A DNA stretch of 64,000 nt. Origin: Brachionus rotundiformis (Eukaryota > Rotifera > Eurotatoria > Ploima > Brachionidae). The number at the start of each line of letters is the position of its first letter. Position 1 is the first letter of the stretch. Under the pieces are notes generated by a model. That model did no database searches. It was not told where the DNA came from and was given only the letters and a program-made list of their open reading frames with translations. The stretch spans positions 132,994 to 196,993 of the forward strand of contig JAESIW010000062.1 in the NCBI GenBank assembly GCA_016802295.1. The letters run 5' to 3'. Position numbers and translations under genes: made by a program. Positions 56,089-64,000 of the stretch are shown here, piece after piece.

Positions 56089-56099
56089 GCCACTAAAAG

Positions 56100-59000
56100 C
56101 CTCAGCGCTTGTCTTCTAATTTAGAAAAGATAGCTATACAGATTAGTAATTACAGAGCCGTGTTATTATTTTATATAATTATATCATGGAAGCAGCAGTG
56201 TTTATTATTGTTTATCCAATAAATGGAAACTAGCAATTAAGGACTTAGGGTCCTAATGGTATATTTAATTAAACAAAGAGATCAATTTTGTGAATTTAAT
56301 GATGTTAACATGCAAAGCAAATTCTAAAGTATGTTTATAGAGAAAAAAAATAATAATATATATAAATGAGAATTCAAGCGTGTTGAGTTGGCTTGAGCAA
56401 TTGATAATATCATGGTATCAAGTGAAATTTATTTTAATGATTGACTTTTGATTTGGAAAAATATCATTTCTAAGTGAGCTTGATAGCAAATGGATAAAAT
56501 ATCATTGATCTAGTTGATCTGCCACCATGACTTGATTGTTTTTGTTTCGCCAACTGTTTGCCAAATTTGTTTTCTTTTTCACTTTACCATTTTGCTTGCT
56601 TTGCCGGGCTCTACTCAAACAGTAAATGTAAATTTCTAATTAATAATTAAGCTCATATTTATTTATATATATAAATAAAAATAAAGAGAAGAAAAATAAA
56701 AATAAATTTTAAATAATTAATTTTATTTGTAGCGAAAAAGTGGCAAATTTCAAAAAAATAATGTTGGCAGAAGCGGCACAGACACAGGGAATAGAAGAAA
56801 AAGAGAACGAGTCGGAAGACTCGAGTGAAATATGATTAATTTTTAATCTGTATAAGATCACTTACTCAAGGATTAATATTTCAAACAGATATTTTGATTA
56901 AATTAAATTCAAATTTAATTAAAACAAAACAAATTTGATTGCTAGGAGAATTAAGAGACTTCCGTTGTTGGTGTTTGTTTAAGTGACAAGTTCGATCAAT
57001 AGAGATTAGCTTGGACAAATAATCGATGATTGTTTGCCTTAGGTAAAAAAGATAAAATTTGATTTTCAATTTAGTTTATTAGATTAATAAACTTAACTGA
57101 CTAGGCTTGAAGCAATCAAGTGACAAGTTTTTTAATAAATTGGATTAGGGAACCATTTATTTATAACTATGGAAAAAATATATAAAAAAAAGAGTTAATT
57201 CTGGATGATCGATTGAGTAGGCAAGGTGCAGGTGCATGTTGGTATCAAGTTAATTAGAAAATAAATAAATTAATTCTTTTTTTTTGATTTGATTAATTTG
57301 TAAATCAAGATTTTGGTCCATTTTTCATTTTGTTAATGATTTTGGTTGGGTTTCGGTTCAGTGAGCTTGCACGTGTTGGTCCAAGCGCGCAAATCCAACA
57401 CAGATTTGTTTATAAATTCGGCTTGAGCGAATAGCTCCGAGAGGCGAGCATTGTGCTCGCGGCTAAAGTAGCTAAATTGAGTGTTGAGTGGAGATAAGAT
57501 AAGAGGCTGAATGAATGTAGATAGGAAAATGAGTTTAATTCCGCATTTTTTTTGACAGCTCTAATTGGATTTTAATATCACTTTGGCAAAGGCCAGATTA
57601 GATAACTTATTTGGCCGGGGACAGCATTCAGTCCGCGTTTAATTGGCCTATTTTAAAGCCGGACTTATTCGGGGAGGGATTAAGAAAGCAAACAAAAAAG
57701 GTTAAACTCAATAAATTTTATTTTTTATATTTTTTTTTATTGATCTATTGATCTCTTGATTTTTATTCTCTTTTTGTTGATAAAAACTGATAAAAAATTC
57801 GTTTTTTTTTCATATTTTAATAGTGATCTTTCTCTCAAAGGTAAATAGGAAATATGGACAAAGGTATTTATGAGAACGAGTTTAAAAAAATTGGAAAAAA
57901 TTCCAAAACAATTGGTAGCTAGTAGTTTGTTTTCTTCCCAAGATGTTAATCAAATAGTATATTTATTTTTATTTAACCAATTTTTTTTTCTTATTTTTCT
58001 AAGAAAAAAATGGAAAATAAACTAAGCCATTTTTTCTTGCCTCATCTAGCTAATTAAAGAATAGCGCTTGGAGAAGAGAGATTTTATGGTGAATAAATCA
58101 AGATATTTTGAGCCAAATAAAGGTCAAATGCTGGCCTAAGCTGGCTTACTTTCTGCATAGGCCAAAGCCGTCCCAGACCACTTTATTAAGACATCTAATA
58201 ATTTTAAGTCTTTAATTGTTCCATAAAGCGAGAGCAATTTTGGAAAAATTTTAATTTTTTATTAATCACGATCTAGTTTGTCATTAATGCTAATAATTCT
58301 CTTTTTTTTTATCTAAATAGCATATCAATACGTTAAAGATAAATTTAATTTATATTAATCAATTTAAAATTAGATTAAAATAATAATTTTTTAACGAGTT
58401 TTTAATTATTTGCATTAAAGAAGATTTGGATTGGGGCTAAGTTCGAATATCATGGAATTTTTAAACAAATTTAAAAACATTTTAAGTTAATTGTAGAATT
58501 GTAGAGTAGACTTCAGATGGCTAATTTGATCTTTTATTTTTTTTCAACTTTTAAATTTTAAATAAATAATTTTTCAAATGTTTTATATAAAAAAATTTTT
58601 TCTATTAAATTAATAAAATTAAACTTTTTAAATGGGTTGATGGTTGCAGTTAATTTAATAATTTTTAATTTAAAATTTAAATTAGTTAACAATACATGCC
58701 AGTCTGTGGACAAGGCCAGAGAATTGACTCTTTTAGATTAGATTTGGAAAAAAACTATATAAATAAAGAGGTTTAATTACTATACATTTATGGTCGGCGA
58801 GAATAAAGCTAAAATATTATTAGGGGAGCAATTAAATTGACAAGTTAAATGGTAATGGGAAATTTTTGTTCGGAATCTGGTTGATGTTTACTAATAAGTA
58901 ATAAAAAATAAAAGATGATGGTTAGTCTTGGTAACTTGAGTAAATGAAAAGATTTACGATAAAAAATTCTATTGTGTTATTTATTTTAAGTCCTAATATT

Positions 59001-59640
59001 AAGTTATTAATTTAGTTAATAAAATTGGTAAAATGGGAATTTTTAAACTACTTATTTTTATATTATTTAACAGTACCATTGGATATTAGGCAACCAAACA
59101 TAGATGATAAATTAAAGAATATATTTGACTAAAGACCGGAATATTTTTTTTATTTAGTCTAGAGAAAAAATTGGCCACTTGGGCTAGCCAAAAATAGTCT
59201 ATAAAGAATAAAATTAATATTTAAAGGAATAAATAAAAGGTATAATTTAACCATTTCGATAAAGAGTCGAAAAATTGGACAAGGAATTCTGTATCACATT
59301 TAAAAAAAATAGTTATAAATTTTAAATTATTAATAATTAATAAGAAAGACCATTTAAAAAGGCTAAAAATAAACTAAATGTTCTGTAGACGCAAAATGGT
59401 GCAACATGTCCAATTCTTTTTTCACCATTCTGGAATAGATCTGTAAATTTACCAGCAATTGAGTTTATTTCACACTAAAAGCAGATTGTGCTGCAATACT
59501 CTTTAATTGATAAGCCTGTTCCCTATCCAGAGGTATGCAGGGACTTAAGTTGGATTAATTTAAAATAAGAGAAAAAATTAGTCGGGTAAAATCTTTATTC
59601 GGAATCTTATAATAGAAAAGTTTAACTGCAGAAACGCACA
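56100..59640. other. Long gene-poor region upstream of TCF, left part
   Basis: No supported gene. GC-richer islands at 56,560-56,840 and 57,340-57,680 stand out from the AT-rich background and could be regulatory or non-coding exons. A 24-codon ORF at 56,761-56,835 is too short to call. Confidence 0.4.
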
Positions 59641-59649
59641 TGCTAACAA

Positions 59650-59945
59650 AGTATTTTTTATTCACTCCTTTTGGGGCATAGGGTCATTACTTTTGATTTC
59701 CATCCAAGTCGATCTTTTGCCTTTACCCTTGCTTCTCACCATGTCATTCCCATTTCGATGAGCTCTTTCGTGATTGTTAACCTCTATGTTACTGCTAGTA
59801 GTCCTACCTTACGTCGCCCATGAAGTTTCCATTGAAGGGCCCTTTTTGGTATCCGTATATCTTTCATTCTAAGTACATGGCCAAGCCATCGCAGCCTTTT
59901 GTTCTTAATGCGTTGACTTAATGGCTCTGATAAAGTTTAACTGCA
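59650..59945 (-). pseudogene. LINE ORF2 C-terminal fragment
   Basis: Minus strand: QRIKNKRLRWLGHVLRMKDI then RIPKRALQWKLHGRRKVG, the diagnostic C-terminal block, followed out of frame by EARVKAKDRLGWKSK (typical DR-xW end). Related to the fragment at 33.2 kb. Confidence 0.8.
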
Positions 59946-61109
59946 GAATAGCACATGCAAACAAAGTATTAAAGAAAATAAATTATAGAGACTCTAACAA
60001 ATGGTGAGGGAGCAGTCAAGAATTTCAAAAAGTAATGGTGATAAATACTGCGACCCTTACGGGTTGGCTCAAACAAAAGCAATGGCAGTAAATACTTCTT
60101 TCATTTTTCTAAATGCATTCAGCGCTCAAAAATTACTTTGATTTTAAAACGGCAAAATTTACCCACTGTCAGATGTAAGCTACACAAGGGAGTAGCAATG
60201 CATATGCCGCTCCAAAAAGTGATTTGCATTCATCTAATAAGTTTATTCACAAGAGAAACTAAATTCCATCCATAACATACCTCTCATTAAGATTTTGATT
60301 TCAAGGTTAATCAAAAGGCTATTCACAAATATTTTAAAATAATTGTACAAATTAAGATTGTCACTTATCATCATTTGCTGTAAAGGCTTTCATTATTATT
60401 TATAATTAATGTAACACTAGAGGTACAGAAGTAAATTGTAAACAGAATACCACTTTATTAAACTAAAAAATGATAAATTTATAAAATTAAGTAACAGACA
60501 ATTCAAAAAAGCAGTTAAAAACGGAAAAATGTTTATTCTTTTATTGTTTATAGGTCTTCAAAATTCTGGTGCTTCTAGTGTCAACTTGGAGCTCCCTAGT
60601 AAGGTACTTAAATTGTCTTGAATACTTAAAATGTTGTCAAGCAGATAGGATACAAATATGTGATCTTTTGGAAAAGCTTTGTTTTATCATATGGCTATTT
60701 AAATGTAAATCACTACAAATATAACATTGATCTCTTGATCACAAAGCAGAAATCCCTTATAACTTAAAAAAGGTCATCGATTAGACTCTATAAGTCCTTC
60801 TTTTTTAAAGAACTCCGTCCTGGATGTCCTGTGCAGGACTGTATGCTTTCATTCAGCTCATTTCTAATCAAGCTGTTTAATCTGATGGCTTTAAACAGTT
60901 ATCTTTTAGTCAAAAGGTCGCTTCAGTGAAACATTCTATTTGCGGCCAAGATTGTGCATTTAACTTAGCTTTAAATAACTCTATGATAAAATGTATTTAT
61001 TTCTAATGAGAACCTCAGGCTACGCATAATGGAATTTAGTCCTTTTTTTTAGCCAAGGGTCAGTAAGTAAAATGAGTTGTTAATAATACAATTAAGTTAA
61101 TATGCTTTG
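59946..61109. other. Gene-poor region
   Basis: No gene supported. Segment 60,722-60,775 (CATTGATCTCTTGATCACAA) recurs in variant form at 61,536-61,585. Confidence 0.4.
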
Positions 61110-61118
61110 AAATATAAG

Positions 61119-61489
61119 GTTTTGTGAAATTCAGTACAAAATGGCAAAAAGAACAGAAAAAATGTAAAAATATTAAATAGCTTTTTTTCTAAAAAGTTTA
61201 AAGTAAATTCTGTGAATGCAGAATGGCGCAACATTCAAAGTTGCATCAACTGTAAAAGTCTGCAGATGATGTGCAAAATCGTTGCAAAACGCACTACACA
61301 CTATTATATTGAAATTTAATTTTTGCTGAACTCTGCAAAATTAGCAGACATAGACATTTGATGCAACTTTGAATGTTGCGCCATTCTGCATTCACAAAAT
61401 TAGGTTTAAACTTTTGGAAAAAAAGTTATTCAATTTTTTTACATTTTTTTCTGTTCTTTTTGCCATTTTGTACTGAATTTCACAAAACC
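61119..61489. mobile_element. Foldback MITE with about 150-nt terminal inverted repeats, 371 bp
   Basis: Ends GTTTTGTGAAATTCAGTACA and its inverse. Inverted identity extends past ATGCAGAATGGCGCAACATT to TTGCATCAA, about 150 nt per arm. Flanked by direct repeats AAATATAAG (61,110-61,118 and 61,490-61,498), an 8- or 9-bp target duplication depending on which base is assigned to the element. The long TIR and 9-bp duplication fit Mutator-like elements; 8 bp would fit hAT. No ORF. Confidence 0.85.
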
Positions 61490-61691
61490 AAATATAAGCA
61501 GAGCGAAGTGAACTAATGATAAAATAAAGCTTCTCCAAAAGCATTGATCTCTTGATCTCGGTCACAAAGCAATTTATAAGTCTTGAATAAAAGCTTCAAT
61601 AGTTTTACAAATAATTCTTTGAGCTAAGGCTCTTGTGTCTTCCAGTTAGTTAAATTTTTCTACCAATGTAATAAATAAGAAAATCAAATTC

Positions 61692-61714
61692 GTATCATGC
61701 TACAAAGCATGGAC
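61692..61714 (+). repeat. 23-bp repeated motif upstream of TCF, copy 1
   Basis: GTATCATGCTACAAAGC followed by ATGGACT; recurs at 62,282-62,304 with one base changed. It includes TACAAAG, which fits the TCF-binding core WWCAAAG, and a 5-bp stem ATGCT/AGCAT. Confidence 0.45.
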
Positions 61715-62281
61715 TGTTGAATCGGTGAATGTTAACAGTCATTTATTTTCAGAATAATATTTAACTATAAAGAATAAGAATTATTTTAGGTACAAATTTG
61801 CACCATTTTTTAAATACATTTTATTTTAGTAAATTTTAGTTTATCAAAATAGGAATAATTTTTGTTCTGTTTGTTTTTGAAATTCACAATACCAATGTGT
61901 CCGATAATCGATCAACGCTAGGGCTATGATTATTTTTTTATTAAATATATAATTGAGGGGAAGACCCCAGGGTTCGTCCGAATGGCACAAGCCTTCGTTT
62001 AAACCCTCTAGTTTGAAACGTTTTTAGGTTTCTACAAAATTAGATTAAGTTAAAAGTTGAATTATCCAAAAAAAAGTAAAATTAATTGGGCCTTGATTAA
62101 GCAATACAAGTAATCTCTGAACAGTGAGGAGAGGACCCCGGGCAGTTAGGAATGGTCGTTCACGATTTTTTTGTTGAATAATTGGCTGAATTGATACATT
62201 TTTATTGAATACTGATTATTTCGTTTGCGCAGCTTTGATGTGGATTGTCTCTAAAACTTCAAAGTGAATAATTGCGGTCTG

Positions 62282-62304
62282 GTATCATGCTACAAAGCGT
62301 GGAC
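62282..62304 (+). repeat. 23-bp repeated motif upstream of TCF, copy 2
   Basis: GTATCATGCTACAAAGC then GTGGACT, about 680 bp upstream of the TCF start codon. Nearby are a (TG)n tract at 62,360-62,376 and GC-richer, probably transcribed, sequence. Confidence 0.45.
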
Positions 62305-62985
62305 TATCAAGATTGCACTATTTAATTGATATGAGTGTCGGATCTTTTAGAAACAGTGTGCATGTGTGTGTGTGTGGCCGGCTCGAGTGCAGTCCAGCCA
62401 GCCACTGAAATCAGACAATTCTAAAGTGAGCATAAGATAAAAATGTATGAAAGAAAAACAAATAAAAAGAATAATAATCTTTGTATCGACCGAGCGAACT
62501 AGCGACCGGCCGACCTCACACTCTCACACACATATGCATAGATGAACTCTTACACTTTGAACGAATAAGAAAAGATAAAACAATAAAACAAAAATAAAAA
62601 ACACACTCTAAATAGCCCTAGTCCATAAGTATAATTTCTCACGCTCTGTTTGACTCTCACGATATTAAGACAAGTCATAATACAATTTATTTTTCTATTT
62701 TTTAATTATTCAATAGCAAGACCATTTTTATTCTCTTATTCTCTTTTGTAAAAATAAAGTAAAAATAAAAAAAAAGTTCACTTATAAACATTTATTCTTA
62801 ATTTTTTTTTTTTGATTTTATTCCATTGCCAAAAATAAATAAAAAAAACCTCTATATTAACTTTATCTATTTTTTATCTATTGTTAATTTTAATTATAGA
62901 CACATAATGATAATATTTGTGTAAGTGTGTTGACCAGATAGCGACCACTATTGACCAAGTAGAAGCCAACTGAGACCAATTGACA

Positions 62986-64000
62986 ATGCCCCACTTGCTG
63001 AACGAGAACTGCGCGGAGAAGCCGAGCGACGAGGAGGCGCTGAACGCCAACCCGCTCTCGTCCTCGTCGTCGTCGGTGTCCGCGCCGCCATCGCCACCGC
63101 CCGAAGCCGCGCCACCACCGGCCGCAACCACCGCCGGCAGCAGCAGCGAGCAGGCGCCGGCCGAGGAGCCGCCGGCAGAGGCCTCGCCACACAAGAGCCC
63201 GGCCGACGACGCGGCCAACACGTCCGCGGCCACCGCCACCGCCGACGACTGCGACGAGGTCAAGGTGTACAACGAGGAGGGCGCCGAGGAGGACGAGCAG
63301 CGCACCTCGGACAACCTGACCGAGGAGAAGAGCGAGCTCGTCGAGGCCAAGCCCTCGGCGGCCATGTCCGCCTCCCACCCCTTCTCGGTCAACAACCTCA
63401 TGCTCTTCAACCAATCGAACCAGTCAACCGACCCGGCCTCGGCCAACCCATCCTCGTCGTCGCTCAACCCGTTCCTGCTCGGCTACAGGTCGCCCCTCTA
63501 CAACCCGCTGTACTCGCCCGAGCTCGCCAGCCACTTCGCCTCGTGGTGGCCGGCCGCCGCCGCCGCCAGCGCCCTCTACAACCCGGCCGCCAACCCGTTC
63601 TCGGCGTTCGCCTACCAGCAGCAGCAGTTCGCCGCCGCGGCCGCCCTCTCCCGCTTCAACCCGGGCCTCTTCCTGAACGCGGCCGCCGCTGCCGCCGCCG
63701 CCAAGACCGAGCCCGGCTCCTCCAACCCGCACAGCATGGCCTCCTCCTCGTCCACGTCCTCCACCTCCGCCTCGCCCTTCTCCTCCTCATCCACCACCTC
63801 CACTTCTTCCCACAACAACAACAACAACAACAACAACAAACAACCCAACCAGCCTCTCCAAAACAGTAAACAATTCAACCACCTCAATGCCAACCACAAC
63901 AACAAAATCAAACCAGACTTGGCCAACTCGCCTCGCCACCACCAACACCAGCAACATCATCTAATTCAGCAACAGCAGCACCACCACCACCACCAACAGC
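62986..64000 (+). CDS. TCF/LEF transcription factor (pangolin-like), N-terminal exon, partial
   Basis: Nuclear effector of Wnt/beta-catenin signalling. The frame is open from ATG 62986 to the window edge (338 codons) with no stop. The key evidence is at residues about 87-122, DDCDEVKVYNEEGAEEDEQ followed by LTEEKSELVE; this aligns with the beta-catenin-binding segment of TCF/LEF proteins (the DE-hydrophobic, EG, acidic and helical LxxxKSxLV parts). MPH at the N-terminus also resembles Drosophila pangolin. Unusually, about 80 Ser/Pro/Ala-rich residues precede the motif, which is usually near the N-terminus. Downstream come poly-Ala (about 190-240), NPLYSPELASHF, poly-Ser, poly-Asn (277-284) and His/Gln runs. 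The HMG box is expected beyond the window. The exon is very GC-rich, in sharp contrast to the AT-rich locus. Minus-strand open frames here are shadows. Confidence 0.87.
   Translation, partial: MPHLLNENCAEKPSDEEALNANPLSSSSSSVSAPPSPPPEAAPPPAATTAGSSSEQAPAEEPPAEASPHKSPADDAANTSAATATADDCDEVKVYNEEGAEEDEQRTSDNLTEEKSELVEAKPSAAMSASHPFSVNNLMLFNQSNQSTDPASANPSSSSLNPFLLGYRSPLYNPLYSPELASHFASWWPAAAAASALYNPAANPFSAFAYQQQQFAAAAALSRFNPGLFLNAAAAAAAAKTEPGSSNPHSMASSSSTSSTSASPFSSSSTTSTSSHNNNNNNNNKQPNQPLQNSKQFNHLNANHNNKIKPDLANSPRHHQHQQHHLIQQQQHHHHHQQ

Noticed and set aside
56500..56835. Possible two-exon small gene on the plus strand (acceptor near 56,733)
   Set aside because: The upstream part has a stop and no start codon in phase; only a 24-codon or 32-codon open piece remains.
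62874..63926. Several long open frames on both strands over the GC-rich region
   Set aside because: They are shadows of the TCF reading frame caused by GC-rich, stop-poor sequence; their products are low-complexity Arg/Gly/Ala/Leu runs.

Overview
This window looks like a piece of a small, AT-rich invertebrate animal genome. The evidence is animal genes (a TCF/LEF transcription factor, a TTLL4-type tubulin polyglutamylase, a PIH1D1-like R2TP adaptor, a hemopexin-type matrix metalloproteinase, an astacin), GT-AG introns mostly 50-70 nt long, very AT-rich spacers and a dense load of decayed transposons. The combination would suit a monogonont rotifer such as Brachionus, but that is an inference from style; no organism-specific marker was seen. 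Exon structures below were built by hand from splice-site motifs, reading phase and family resemblance.

Layout. 1-2440: an intron-containing Tc1-like DD34E transposase gene (minus, running off the left edge) head-to-head with an unidentified five-exon gene. 4.2-5.1 kb: broken copy of a membrane-enzyme gene with an inserted repeat. 5.4 kb: small Gly-rich MGC protein. 6.46-8.59 kb: nearly complete Tigger/pogo transposon with one frameshift. 9-20 kb: LINE and Ty3/gypsy remains and a duplicated unidentified repeat carrying a MITE. 21.7-22.2 kb: a TA-flanked element. 22.27-23.36 and 27.99-29.07 kb: two nearly identical intact copies of a type II membrane protein gene. Between them lie a second MGC Gly-rich gene (24.1 kb, minus) and a single-exon astacin (25.9 kb). 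29.3-30.0 kb: Tc1 and LINE debris.

30.3-39.7 kb (minus): the TTLL4-like gene, with a 400-N assembly gap flanked by a duplicated 237-bp stretch and large introns full of transposon debris. 39.9-44.65 kb (minus): a Ser/Asn/Gln-rich coiled-coil gene that could be separate or the 5' part of the TTLL4 gene. 45.2-50.0 kb (minus): a complete eight-exon matrix metalloproteinase. 51.4-52.2 kb: MULE transposase pseudogene. 52.5-54.0 kb (minus): coiled-coil/WD40 protein. 54.7-55.97 kb (minus): PIH1D1-like gene with E-box and X-box promoter motifs. 56-63 kb: a long gene-poor region with a long-TIR MITE and LINE debris. 62,986-64,000: the GC-rich first coding exon of a TCF/LEF (pangolin) gene with the beta-catenin-binding motif, open at the right edge.

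Functional links. TTLL4 (tubulin glutamylation) and PIH1D1 (R2TP/HSP90 assembly; PIH proteins are tied to dynein assembly) are both plausible ciliary genes, and each has a consensus RFX X-box on its coding strand shortly upstream. The MMP and astacin are secreted zinc proteases with different latency mechanisms. TCF would be the nuclear effector of Wnt signalling. No tRNA, rRNA, CRISPR array or bacterial-type operon was found.
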